Source: Penicillium oxalicum
Lineage: Eukaryota; Ascomycota; Eurotiomycetes; Eurotiales; Aspergillaceae
Direction of reading: 5' to 3'
Length of the DNA stretch: 64,000 nt
NCBI RefSeq assembly: GCF_001723175.1
Contig: NC_064654.1
Span: forward strand, 2,790,001-2,854,000
Position 1 is the first letter of the stretch, and each line of letters opens with the position of its first letter. Under the pieces are notes generated by a model. The model ran no database searches. It was not told the DNA's origin and saw only the letters and a program-made list of their open reading frames with translations. Below, piece by piece: positions 47,641-59,420 of this stretch. A program made the translations under genes and the position numbers.

Positions 47641-48547
47641 ATGACCGAATCAGGACCTGCGGCAACGGCAGCAGACAGTGCGGCGGCTTCCACCTCGACT
47701 TTGGAGACCACTGCGCTGCAGCGTGTCCATCTGCCCCGGATTGCTATCCAGTTCTGCACACAGTGTCGCTGGATGTTGCGAGCTGCTTATGTATGGATTG
47801 AATTCTTTATTCTTGTTTCTCTTTTTCCTTTTCTGCCATTATTTTGTCCTTCCCTTTCAATTTTCATATCTGTTTGTGTGTTTGTACCGATACCTATATA
47901 TGAGTCACGTCCTTGCGGGCCCAGGAAGAAGAGTCTCATTAAAAAAGAGGAAAGATAAAGACGTCCAAAAGCACGCTATCGAATCTATATCTTCATCAAC
48001 TTTGTGCAGGAGAGGCAAAACAAAACCCCCTATACAAAAATACACTTCAAGCTAATCACCACTGGTCTCTTATCTAGTTCGCCCAAGAACTCCTGTCCAC
48101 ATTCGGGACTGACCTCGGCGAAGTTGCCCTCATCCCCGTAACCGGTGGCATCTTTACAATCACTCTCTGGCACGCCGTTCAACCCGAGAGCAGCGCAGCA
48201 GGTCACGAGAGTTCCGTGTCGACGCAGGAGACTCTTCTCTGGGATCGTAAACGTGACGGTGGATTTCCCGGTATGATTCAAGCAAAACCGCAACCGGCGG
48301 GGGGCGATTGCGTCTTTCTCTCCCTCTTCCTCTTTTTTTTTTCTTTTTGACTAATGATGATCTGCCGAGTGTAGAGGTCAAAGTGCTCAAGTCTCGCGTG
48401 CGTAATGTCATTGCGCCGAATCGGGATTTGGGACACACGGATCGAGCGTTGAAGAAGGACGAGCAGCAGGATGCGGAGAAGCAGACCGAGTTGCAAGAGG
48501 AGAATAGGATGAAGAAAAAGGAGAAAGATTGTGAAGATTGTTTGTAA
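47641..48547 (+). CDS. Rdx/selenoprotein W-like protein, Cys form
   Basis: Exons 47641-47790, 48078-48270 and 48375-48547 give 171 residues. After a Ser/Thr/Ala-rich start, residues 33-49 read RIAIQFCTQCRWMLRAA: the beta strand and CxxC (Cys39, Cys42) of the thioredoxin-like Rdx family. Vertebrate SelW has Sec at the second or first Cys; here both are Cys. The fold continues with FAQELLSTFG, EVALIPVTGGIFTI and WDRKRDGGFPEVKVLKSRVRNVI, all typical. The C-terminus is Lys/Glu-rich with a final CEDC pair. A redox role is inferred; no substrate is known. Intron 1 is 287 nt, long for this genome. Confidence 0.85.
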
Positions 48548-49102
48548 GAATGTAGGAAAGGGAAAGGGAATGGGAATGGGGATTGCGGTTTGAGTGGTAC
48601 TAATCTTGTAGGCGAGGCATCTGATGAGCATGGGACTTTCATGACTATGCTGTTGCTTGGAGGGACAAATGTGCGTATCTTCCAGTCATTTTATCAGTCT
48701 GCGGGGGGTGTTGAAAGATTAGGAGGGCTCATTTCAAGCCTGTTTGACAGTGTCTCGCGGTGTGACGTGAAATGAATGTGGTTTGGGGTTGTATGTGGAG
48801 AGTGTATCGGTACTTTCCATGCTGCCAAGGCACTTGTTCTACAAAGCTGAAGGTGGTGTTAGGATGGAGGCTACTGTCTACATCTGCGAGATTGATCTCT
48901 GGAATTACTCACAAACTGGAACTTGGTATCCGAACGTCATCCGATTATCTCCAAGGAACACTTCATTTACTTCTATTATCCCCCGCTTATCAAACCGTCC
49001 TATTATACATAATAATGATACACATGACTTGCAAGGCTCAGAAAGCATCGTTGCCTCGTTGCAATTCAACCATATTTCATCGATGATTAACATCCACCTC
49101 AT
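48548..49102. other. Convergent intergenic region, no gene seen
   Basis: 555 bases between two 3' ends; presumably UTRs only. Confidence 0.5.
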
Positions 49103-49527
49103 TTACGCAGGGGGGAGGTCCTCCTCCGAGGGGCCCTCGTTGTAACCGTTCTCGGTCTGGGGCTTGGCATGACGAGTACGCTCCTTGATGATGTTGGAAG
49201 TATCGATTGCCTCACTTTCATCCTTGGCTGTAAAAGTAAAAAAATATCCAGCGCGTTAGCCGCGAAAGTTCTCTAAAGGTTGGAGCATGGCAAGAGGCAG
49301 AAGGGAAAAGTTGTGGAAAGCCGTATGCAGACAAAGAAGGACAGGGACAAAAAGAAAAGTACAATAGAAAAAGACTTACCGAGCTGTTCGTCCGAGTCCG
49401 CAACGTTCTCGTCAATGGGATCCTCCACCTCTTTGAGATCATCCTGCACGGGGATTTCCTCGTTCTTGGTCACGTAATCGTTGTCCTGGACGGGGATTTC
49501 ATCACCGGAGACGAAGTTGCTGGACAT
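49103..49527 (-). CDS. Small acidic protein, CHZ histone-chaperone-like
   Basis: Two exons on the minus strand, 49527-49380 and 49227-49103, give 90 residues; the 152-nt intron splits an Ala codon. The sequence is strongly acidic, with EIPVQD occurring twice (about residues 10 and 24), then DPIDENVADSDEQL, AIDTSNIIKERTRHAKPQ and SEEDLPPA. The block IDxSNIIxxRTR recalls the short CHZ motif of the H2A.Z chaperone Chz1, but the usual Gly between the Arg residues is absent, so the match is partial. No membrane segment. The protein is probably unfolded alone. Gene structure is well supported; function is tentative. Confidence 0.7.
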
Positions 49528-49784
49528 GATGGCGGTTTGGAGGGTAGATGAGAGTTTTGGCTTAAGGGTTGAGGATCACAAAGTTCGGAACTTGGAGATG
49601 GAAGAGGAGATAGAGGAGATAGAGGGGATATATGATATATTGAGACTGGTGTGTCTTTGTATGGTTGGGCTGTTCAAGGTGATACTTTCTCACGGAGGAG
49701 GATTTCTACCCCTTCTTATACCACAATTCTCTCCCCGGTTTTCCTTTGAGTACATACCTCTTATGTCACATCTCATCGTCATGA

Positions 49785-49804
49785 GCTGCTGCTGCTGCTG
49801 CTGC
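49785..49804. repeat. (GCT)6 trinucleotide repeat
   Basis: Six full units plus two bases, 258 bases upstream of the CHZ-like start. Not in a supported frame. Confidence 0.85.
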
Positions 49805-50475
49805 ATCCTCATCATTTGCTGATGCCCTCCAAACCAGACGAGAGTGCGTTCATTCGCGCGTCACTCACCCGTGAATAAGATCAGATCAGCACGGACCGAA
49901 AAACAAGCTACACGCTCCTGAAACCAGAAAGAATCGAATCGGTATGACTGAATTGACAGCCGACCAGCCTGACTTGGGAGTGAGCTCTCTACCAAACCTT
50001 ATCGAGTCTCGGGGACCAGATCTCCTCGGGAGTCCGATCTGCAGTGGATGAGGTACCCAGTCAGTACAGACCGACGGCTTCGTGTCGTTCTAGCAAGACT
50101 AGTGACTGGATCGGTAGCTCCTGTACTCCCAAAGTCCAGGGTGCATTCAGGTGGATCCAATCAGTATCCGGCAAGGTCGCATCGGTTCATTCGTCATGGG
50201 TTTGCCCCATACTGTTTGATCCGATCTCACTTCCCAGCCCCTTGGGTTACGTGGGACTGACGACAGAAGAGCCGCAACTCGACAGCTCCGTCACTTGCTC
50301 TGGTACGTACTTGCTAGTACTTAGCTGGGAATCGTAGCAATGCAAAGATGCAAATGCAAATGTGATCTGGGAAATTCTTTTATTTGTTTCCCCCTTCTTG
50401 TTCAACTCTTCGGTCACTGCTTTGGTGTCGCTCATTCTACTGAGGGCAACTGGAGTTCAGCAGGACGTGAGAAAG

Positions 50476-50494
50476 CAGTGTGCAGAGCACACTG
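50476..50494. repeat. Inverted repeat CAGTGTGC-AGA-GCACACTG
   Basis: Perfect 8-base arms around a 3-base spacer; resembles a dyad protein-binding site, but with no known match. Confidence 0.6.
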
Positions 50495-52078
50495 TGCGCT
50501 GCACCCAATCCGGACGGGCTGTACATATCGTGTGGACTGACGCATTGTTTGAAAATGCTTGAAGAATGCGATGTGATCGGGGGTTGGCTCCGAGAACGAG
50601 GACTGGGGATTAAAGGGGCGAGCGCTTGAATCATGCAATGGTGCCAGTAGGGGTCGCGACTGAGGGGAACTCGAGTCGGGGAGCAGGTTCCAGTCTGTAC
50701 CTACTTCAGTCCGTCTCTGTCGGCAATCTCGTGAGTTGAGAGGGTAATTTGTCTACGAAATACAAAGTGGTTCCCCAGTGATAGCCGACACGCAGACATC
50801 AACAGCCTGGACAGCGGAGATCAGTGCTGAACTAGGAGGTTCTCTGTATGTGTCAATCACTCGATGCCATCTATCACCACACATAGCCATGGTCGAGCCT
50901 TGGTCCTCTGCTTGATCTTCAACCTGTAATCGTTAGGTCCGCAGTGATTCCTTTGCGGGTGATTGCCAAGGCCATCTCTTCAATGAGGAGGAGACTATCG
51001 ACTCAAACAGAAGACTGCTACCATCTCCAGACCCGACTGGATGTGTGCAGAACCGAGCTTTTCTACGCCATCTCCTGCCGTTCTGTGCCGAAATTCTCAC
51101 TCGGGTACCCGTCAGCCATAATTATGCGGTCTGTGCCAGAGTGGCTAATAGTCGATAGACTCGAGTCGAGGCATCGCTCGTCGAACCAGAACCGCACAGT
51201 CCTGCTCTTCTGATCGATGCGCTGACTGGGACAGGGTGGATCCGACCCGTCCGACACGATTCGAATGAATGGCTCTCAGCAACCCCCAAAACCAGTTTTG
51301 GATCGCTAGTCATTTCCTGTCGCCCCCTAAGTTGCCGCTTGTGGGATTCTCCATCCCCCCCTGTCGGCCGTTCTGGGCCTTTCGACTCTGTCTCGAGAGT
51401 CTGGACAGTCTCGGGCGTAAGCACAGGCGAAGAGAGGCTCTCGAGACAGGGGGAGGAGCTTGTCAAATTGCGATGCGAACCACCATCGCGGAAGACACGA
51501 AGAATCGTCGATGAGTTGACCCAGATGGTCGGAGAAGATGGAGAACCGAGGATCTCAACCGTACGAACAATGCGATGACAACTGATCTGATCTCCACACG
51601 AGGCCAAGCTCCCGGGCTCTTCTCCTCCCCACTTCGATCTTACACTGGTCACTTGCTCCGGACAGACACGAAGAGGGGCAGAGTGAAGGGGAAAAAAAAA
51701 GAGAAGATGAAAAGATGAATACTCCACCAAGTCTACAGCTGCAGAATGACTCTCGGCTTGACTTTCCAAGCCACCGGAGCAAAAAGACACGGAGACACGC
51801 GAGTCGTGGTACCAACTTCGCAGGGAATGATTTCCTAACTGGGTGGCGGGTTCAACCGGTCACCTCGTGCTGCATTTGGGTCTCCATCATTTCAAGATGG
51901 CAAAACTCGAATGATCAAAGCCCGACGAAATGTTGCCATATGGCCTTCTGATGCTTTAATCCTCTTTGAGTTGCATTTTTTTTTTTGATTTTATCTTTTC
52001 CTCCTTTTCTTAGTGGGCCAGTCTTCTCCAGATCTCTCTGTCTGTGCCTGATGGTCACTTTCTCTTGATTATTATTTT

Positions 52079-52100
52079 CTCTCTCTCTCTCTCTCTCTCT
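52079..52100. repeat. (CT)11 microsatellite in promoter
   Basis: Eleven CT units about 160 bases upstream of the heme-oxygenase-like ATG; CT-rich tracts often sit next to start sites in filamentous fungi. Confidence 0.85.
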
Positions 52101-52261
52101 TTCCCAACCCTCTCTTGTTCACTCATTCTCATCTTCTTACCTTATCGCTTCACTCATCTTTGATACCTACTATCATTCATAGTTTCTATATTCACATATC
52201 ACAGTCCCATGTCGGTGGCCACCACCGGACTGTTTCCAAGCGCGCGGCACCACACCCCGCC

Positions 52262-53564
52262 ATGACAACCGGGGATCTTCTCACCAAGTTGCGTATCGCA
52301 ATCAAGTTAGTCCAGCAAAATTTCCAATGTTTCTTTTCCTCTCTCTCTCCCCTTCCCTGTTTCCCGATAATTCCCATCTCATGCCGAGCTCATGTCGAAA
52401 GCGGTGGTGGGACCGCCTGGATTCTGATTTTGTATCCTGTCCAATACCCTCCTGCACCCGAGAGTCATGATCGGGTTTTCTTCATGGACAATCATTACTG
52501 TCCCTAGATCATTCAAAACTGATACTTGAATTCGAATCGAAATCTGTAGAGAACCTCACACTTCCATCCACAAACTCAACCTCTCTCGGATTCCTCTGTG
52601 TCTGCCACCGTATACCACAGATCCGGGCCTCTACGCCGTCGGCCTCGCGCAATATGCAGAGCTCTTTTACGTGATCGAGTCCGCTTGGATCTCGCTGATT
52701 GGAGATCCCATGGACTGGATGTACCAAGATCCCCCAGCAGATATTCACAGCAACAGTAACAAAAACTGCCCATCCAGTTGTGATTTGGACAAGGACGGAG
52801 AAGACCTGTCCAATTCCGCAAACCTCACATCGCACTCTACTAGATGTAGCCATGTGAGGCACAATAACGACGATCACCACCACCACCATCATCATATCAC
52901 GCGCATCCAAAATGTTCTTCGCGCCATGTACATGCCGGAACTGATGCGCAGTCGAGCCCTTGGAGATGATCTGCGCTTCATTCAGGCGCTCGGTACTACC
53001 ACACTTCAGCCTGCCTCTTCTCTTCCTTGTCGAGATTCACCACCAGAGTCGCTCCAAGACCGTCAATGTGACCAAGACCATGACCATGACCATGACCACG
53101 ACCACAACCACGATCACGACCATCCTCACGCTCCATCCCACAGCCCCCGAGAACTCATCTCCATCATCCAGCATCGAATCCAAGCCCACCCCCACCTCCT
53201 TATCGCCTACATCTGGATCCTCTACTCTGCCCTCCTCTACGGTGGCCGCGACATCCGCACCCTCTTGCTCAAAGCAGGCCCTGACTTTTGGGGTCTCTCC
53301 ACCGCGGAACTACCATCTCCCCCATTTGGATCCACCAGTAAAAAGAGACAAATCCCCTGTCCATTGTCCTTCTGGCAGATCGGTGGGGTGGACGATGACG
53401 GGGCCGAGATCAAGAGCCGATTCCGAAGTCGAATGGTGGAGGTCGAGAGGGCCTTGAGTCCGACCGAACAGGAGGAGATTCTACATGAAGCGGTGGGGAT
53501 TTTTGGCATGATGGAGGATATCACGAGGGGGTTGGATGAGCAGGTGCAGCTTGGATCTTTATGA
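52262..53564 (+). CDS. Heme-oxygenase-like protein with His/Asp-rich insertions
   Basis: Exon 1 (52262-52305) and exon 2 (52550-53564) give 352 residues; the 244-nt intron splits a Lys codon and joins IAIK to EPHTSIHKLNLSRIPL. His17 or His21 would be the heme-ligand candidate, as in heme oxygenases where an early helix supplies the proximal His. The helices LPPYTTDPGLYAVGLAQYAELFYVIESAW and, later, HPHLLIAYIWILYSALLYGGRDI correspond to the HO-like fold. Between them lies an unusual low-complexity insert: a run of seven His near residue 124 and alternating Asp/His at about 190-208. Heme degradation is plausible but unproven; metal binding by the insert is a guess. No C-terminal membrane anchor is visible. 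Confidence 0.72.
53077..53130 (+). repeat. GACCAT-type hexanucleotide repeat encoding (DH)n
   Basis: Imperfect GACCAT units inside the heme-oxygenase-like frame encode alternating Asp and His, with the last units diverged (CAC, AAC). The in-frame hexamer suggests expansion by slippage. Confidence 0.85.
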
Positions 53565-55184
53565 GATTTGGCATGATTTATTAATTTTCTTCCATTTCTT
53601 TTTTATACAATATTCTTTTGGGGGGGGGGATACGTTGCAGTTTCCTCACATTTCCCCCTTTTGATAGATGTTTTTTTTCTCCTTCTCTTTTATACATATT
53701 TTTATCTTTTAACTTTATACATCGTGGATAAAGGATATACTGAACTGTATTCGAAGAGTTTGAATCCCAGGTTGCTTTCTACATGTATGTTACTTGTTTC
53801 TTCTTAACCCATTGAAATGGATAGGTAAGGTTGGTTCCTCGAACCACTGAATGGATACCTCGGAATCTTATCCATAATGCTACTGATGCCCAGGCTCAAT
53901 CAAGACAGAGGTGTTGTCAGCACAGACTATGATACATATGATACACAACACAGTGTGGAAGTTGAACACACTAGGTACAACAAGGGTACCCTGGACATAA
54001 CGATACGTGGACGCTCTCCAGAAGTACCTCCCAGTCCATCGCAATATTGCAACAATCAGTCTCTAGCTAAAAGTTCAAGTGAATGCTGTGCGCCATACGG
54101 TGAGTTTTTCCTTCTATTGCGGCACTGGAATAAAATGTTCATGAATGTATTGAGTGGCATGGGTTTGAAAGTATACGACTCATCAGCCCTCCAAGGATAT
54201 TGTTAAATCGAGACGGAAAAAAGAAATACAAAAACCACCCGACCCTGTTCGCTCCCAAATGACTCTCACACACCCAGGCGCCCCCTCCCTCACACAAAGT
54301 GAGGACGGCAATAACCAAAATAACAAATCAGACAGTTCTCAACCCTCACGCATACCAACATGGGCACCTCGGAGGCGATGAAGAAGGTCGAGAACAAACA
54401 CCACCAGATTTCCTTCCCGCCACGCCATGACCCAAGTTCTAAGATGACCTGCTCAAAATCCATATCAAATGCAGCATTATGAAACCACACGCGGACGCGT
54501 AAGATAAACACGCAAGCAGACGCGGGGGTGAAAATATCAATGATAAAACAGACAGTGGCAAAGTGGTGGGAATCACGTTGCACATATATCCCATGATCGT
54601 CACAAAAAAAAAGAGCAGCAGATGCGGGTGCTGCGCCCGATGCAAGGAGAATTTTGAGTCCACATCGGTACTCAAAGACAGAAAGGAAGAAGTAAAGCGA
54701 CCAAGAGGAATTCTTCAGGTCTGCAGGCAGGACAAGTTGCTTTTGTAGTAGAGCCAAAGACCAGCAGGTCTCTCGAGGTATCATGTCAATCCAGTGTTAA
54801 AAAAAACGAGGAGATAAAAAGTCCAAAGCATGAACGAGTGTCCTGACAGGTTCATTTTTGGTCCCCCATTGCCCAGCTCGACAGTGGTCGTGCCACCTCT
54901 CCGCGCCATTTTCGGAAAGAAAAGGGCACATCAGTCGAGCGTGTCTGATGGGACAAATAAATTGAAACTCAAAAGGGGTTGGAGACGGGGGCTCTTGATG
55001 ATACGTGGACAATTTGCCAAGACCCCAGAGAGATAGACGACAGAGCGAACAGTGAATATGGTCCAAGCCCACAGCTTCCTGGGAACGCGGTGATTCTCAA
55101 GACAAAGCCCGAATATTATCAGTGGGACCAATGTCGAGACCCAGAGCAGGAACTCTGAAGAATATCAACAGGGAGGTGAGGTCA
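53565..55184. other. Convergent intergenic region, no gene seen
   Basis: 1.6 kb between two 3' ends, A/T-rich near 53565-53720 with a G9 run near 53621. No supported frame. Confidence 0.5.
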
Positions 55185-58100
55185 TCACGATCCGCCATGA
55201 ACTTCTTGATGGTGATTGCGGCGCTTCCAAAAGGCTAAACGCAACCGACTCCTGCGTTTGGGAAGACGCCGAGGAACGGCACCATGCGGATCGCCGCGGA
55301 CATCCCCCGTGGAATGGTCGGTCCGGTTGCTGTCACCGGTAGTATTGGAGTGTGGCGTCGGACTGCGCGTGCCGTTTGGTGCAGGGTCAGAATAGTGCTG
55401 ATGGCCCCCGTCACCCTCGGAACGTGCATGACTCGGGTGTTTGGACATGCTGTGACTGGAGCTGTAGTTGCTCTCATGGTCTCCCAGATGCGACGCGTAA
55501 GATGTACTAGGCCGGGTGCTGCTGTCGTCGAGTCCTCCCAGATCACTCTGAGGAGCGCTCTCGTCGGATACACGTTTCTCATCTCCACTGTCCACTTGTA
55601 AGAAGCTTGTCGCATTGGTTGCAGGCGAGATCGGGGTCATGTTGTTGCCGTATGTGCTCATGCTCTGTGTGCGGGTGCAGCTGTTGCGTGTAGAGCTGGA
55701 CGGACCAGATGTCCGGACCGATGAACTGTGATGCGCGTGGTGGCTCCGTCTATCCGTTTGCTGCCCATACCCATGACGAGAGCCACTGGGTCGGTCATTC
55801 GATGATCGGCCATTGCTGCTACTGTGATCATCGGTCTTCACCGACACGTTGCCGCTATCGTCGCCCGCGTTGGTGTACAATGCAGCCGCCAAGACCGCCG
55901 GATCGCCGGGGGGACGAGACGATGGATCGGTGATGGGGTTTTGATATTCGGTGGCATTCGACTCTCGCGCGGACTGCGGCGCGGTCGGAATAGAGAAGTA
56001 CGAAAGATCGGGTATGGCGCTCGAAGACTTTCGAGAGGTGGTCGGCTCTGGCTCCATTGGAGTGCCGGTAATCTCAATCTGTGGCCCTGGCGTGTCAGGC
56101 GAAACGACTGGCTCGATGGTGTTTTCGTTGTAGACGCGAGGTTGTGATTGAGTACGGTCCGATGCCGCAGGCGAATCAAAGTCGTCCTGATCAACATCCC
56201 TGTCGGACGGCCCAGCTCGGAGAGTACTGTCGCTGGACTCGGCCGGCTCGGCCGGAGTAATGATGGGGCTGCGAGAGAGGGGCGAAACGGCGGCCTCGCT
56301 GTCGTCTTCGAGATGCATGCCTTTCTTGCGCCGCATTTCATGGTTGGCAAACTGCTGCCATTGCGCCTGATTACTACGAATGTGTTCCCCTGTGAATTGC
56401 AGCTGCGGTAATAGATCCGCCACGCCTTCAAAGAGAGGGAGAGCGAAGATCGACATGAAACCAATCTGGCTCGTTGCCAGTTTGTAGATGTTACCCAGCT
56501 CAGGGGGTCCCCCGAAGAGGGCCGTTTCCATCCCAACTTCCTTCTCCATCTCACCTTGGTTGGCGAATTCCTCCTGTAGGATCTGGGTCCATTTCTCGGC
56601 AATCGCCCACGGCCGGGCCACATTACTGATGTCAGCGCACTTGATCAACAGCCCACAGAGCAAGGTCTTGTACATCTCCAAGTCCTGAGGTTTCCAGCCG
56701 TCAACCGACTTGTCATTGGCGTGAAATTTCTCTTGAAGTGAGCCCATGCGCTCCATGAACTTTTGATGTACTCCCATATCGGTTGCAAGAATCGAGCTGA
56801 TGAGGAGCTTCCGCAGTTGCTTGTCTTTGAACGCGGCGGGCCAGTGCCGGCGCAGGATTTGAGAAAATGCCGCGCAATGAAAAGCTTCGAGAACCGAGTT
56901 GTCATTGTACAATTGTGCGAGGGGGGCATTGAGTTTTACGAGGAAGAAATTGTTGACACCAGGGTGCCCGACATCGTGGCCAATGGCGGAGATCAAGAGG
57001 GTGAGGGCGTCAAACGGGGTGAGGAGTGACGCGATTGGGGATCGGTCCACTGGAGATTGGCCGATCGGACCGTAGGGAGGCAGGACGCCGATGTTGAGAA
57101 GGAAGCAGAATACAGACTGCAAGACGTCGATCGCATGGCGGAAGTTGTGATAGAGGACGAACGAATTGTACGCAGCTCGGCAGGCAAGCAAGAACGTTTG
57201 CAGCTCCTCGGGCGTCAACCGCCAATGTTCCAGGCCGGGGAGGCTGAAAGCATGGGAGATCATCGCGCACGCGCCGACCACCAACTCATCTTCTGAAAAG
57301 TCATGGGCACAAAAGTTCCACTTTCCAACTTGCTCTGTGATCAAGGCTTTGCGATCTGGACGCACGTTCAGATCCCGGTCCTGGAATTCGTCAATGATCT
57401 CCTCGGGATTGCAAATGCCATTCATGAGCTTGGACACCATCGCCTCTCGTAGATACGCATAAGGCTCCTCTTCATGCACCCCCACCCAAGACAACTTGCG
57501 TAGCTTCTTCCGCGCAAGGAAGCGAGACATCTCTTTCTGAGCGTTTCGACGGGTGCGATAGGCGTGAACGACTAGGCCCTGGAGGCGAGCTGGATCGAGT
57601 GGAGTAAGCAAAACGTCCACGCCGCGCCCGCGAGACAGCGGGCAATCTGTTTATGCTCTAACGTGATGGAACTTCGACTGTGGGGATCGCTGGTCGGTTC
57701 TGCACCAGCGTCACCCGGCGCATCCGTGCCAGCCGAACGCAACAGGGCAATAGGAACGACGAGGTTGACGCCATCCTGAACTTGTAGGTCTGTGGATACC
57801 CCACTCAGAAGCGATAGGCCCGGGGCATCATCCAGATGGGAGGAAAAGGTAAAGGTCCGCTGGATCGAACCAGGCGACGGAGGTGCGTTATCTGCCCATG
57901 ATGCGCGACTGGCCTTCCGTCGGGCAACGTTGGACTCATCCTGCCCGAAATCGATTCCACAGAACGCAAAGATCGGGGTGCAATCACTGCCGGAATGGTC
58001 GCTGAGCTCGGCGAGCTTATTCGCAAACGAGGAACCCGTTTGGCACAGGTAGACTAGGGGAATCATCAGCTCTGATCCTGGGAAAGCTCACGGGATACCG

Positions 58101-58314
58101 CGATGCCGGCAACTTGAAAAATCAGGCGCTTACTCCTTTTGCACACGTCTAACAACTGATTCACGTCAGCCTGAAGGGTGTCCGACTCTTCAGGAGCAGC
58201 TAGTGACCCCATGGATGAGACGGTCGACGTATCGATGGACAATCGTCGCACCCATCGTTCGGTCCGGACACGATCGTCCACATAGACGCCTATACTTTCC
58301 ACCCGATCTGACAT
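55185..58314 (-). CDS. pdeB: cAMP phosphodiesterase (class I, PDE2/PdeB type), with a one-base frameshift
   Basis: Exon 1 is complement(58134-58314), and a second exon runs from 58053 to 55185. About residue 205 the frame breaks: ARCLAGA is followed one frame over by VDVLLTPLDPARLQGL, so a base is missing near 57625 in the GC-rich run GCGGGCGCGGCG. With it restored the length is 1017 codons. As read the protein would stop after about 220 residues, before the catalytic domain. That domain shows HNFRHAIDVLQ (the HNxxHA class I signature), GHDVGHPGVNN and IKCADISNVARPW, the metal-binding His/Asp set. The last 350 residues are Ser/Thr/Pro-rich and end in an Arg-rich tail. It hydrolyses cAMP to 5'-AMP. 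Confidence 0.92.
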
Positions 58315-59420
58315 TGTGTTGCGCAGGCAAGGAGGATATGATTGGGATTGTTTGGACTTGTCGCTATGACTCTGGAGAGTACTGCGACGATGATCGAGGA
58401 ACGCGCGGATTGGACGGGAGGGGAAGGATCAGAGAGATGCGATTCGAATGAAGCTGTCCTTATTCGCATAGAGGGGGATCCAAAGGCTTTTCGAGTGGTG
58501 TCGTGGTTCGGGGGAGAAGGAGTACGCCGATCGAGGACCCTGGACGACCGACGAAGTGCAGGCGTGAAAGTTAGTGTGACGGGCAGCCCGGTCGAGGTTC
58601 AAGAGTTCAAGGCGAGAGGAGCCGCTTGGAGACGTGCGTTTCAGCAGCCGTACTGGGAAGGGAAGAACAAAAGAAAAGTCAAGTCAAAGGAACGATAACG
58701 AGCGGCGAGCCAGAGACAAGAGGATGACAGGTCCACGGCGCATGCAACGCGGTGTTGCGAGAAAGCTGGATAGAGGGAATGACGAGAGTCGGCCGCGATC
58801 GCTGTTGGACAGAGCGAACGATGCAGTTGTTTCGCTGCAGGCAACCCGAAGTCGCGTTGAGGATGGGGACGATCCGAGACAAATTGCAGCGGACGCCGCG
58901 TCACGCTCAAAGCGTCTGGAGAAAGGAGAAAATCGGTCGACGTACGCGACCCAGCCGGTCAGATCAGGGCGTGGAGGGAATCCGATGACGACGATAGATT
59001 GGGGAGGATTCTCGGACCGGCACGTGAGAAAAGTGATTCAACGGTCTGACGTGATGGGCGATCGAAAAGGTGGAGGAGGGGCGAAACGACAGACGATCAG
59101 AAGACGGTACTATCGGCAGGCCGGTGGACATTCAAGAAAAGAATCAGGGCGACATGATCGAAGGAATGCAGGTGGGTAGAAAAGCAGGCGTAGGTAGCGC
59201 GATGCTGCACAGACAGGCACCCCGAGACGAAGACAAATCAAATGGCCGAAAAAGTCCGCGAAAAAAAAAAAAGGCGCAAAAGGGTATGATCGAGAATGGA
59301 GAAAAAAGGACACGAAAAAGAAGAGAAGCGCGGCGTGGAGACCAGACCGGTTGTGAAGAATTCAAGGAAATTCCGTGAAAAGAGGGGAGGGTGAGAGAGG
59401 GAGAGAGAGGGAGAGGAAGG
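58315..59420 (-). promoter_or_regulatory. Long putative leader/promoter of the phosphodiesterase gene
   Basis: On the gene strand this stretch is strongly pyrimidine-rich, ending upstream in CT tracts at 59390-59420. That pattern suggests the start site lies about 1 kb upstream of the ATG. No frame here has protein character. Inference only. Confidence 0.4.

Larger units (their letters stand above)
49528..52261. other. 2.7-kb divergent intergenic region
   Basis: No supported gene. Notable pieces are a CTG run at 49785-49804, a 19-base inverted repeat at 50476-50494, and a CT dinucleotide run at 52079-52100 just upstream of the next gene. Confidence 0.5.

Noticed and set aside
51125..51205. 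tRNA-like string GCCAGAGTGGCTAATAG with nearby TCGAACC
   Set aside because: No acceptor stem or anticodon stem can be formed around it; chance resemblance.
53041..53145. Tandem repeat considered as a CRISPR-like or minisatellite array
   Set aside because: Units are 6 bases with no spacers and lie in frame in a coding exon; it is a simple coding repeat.
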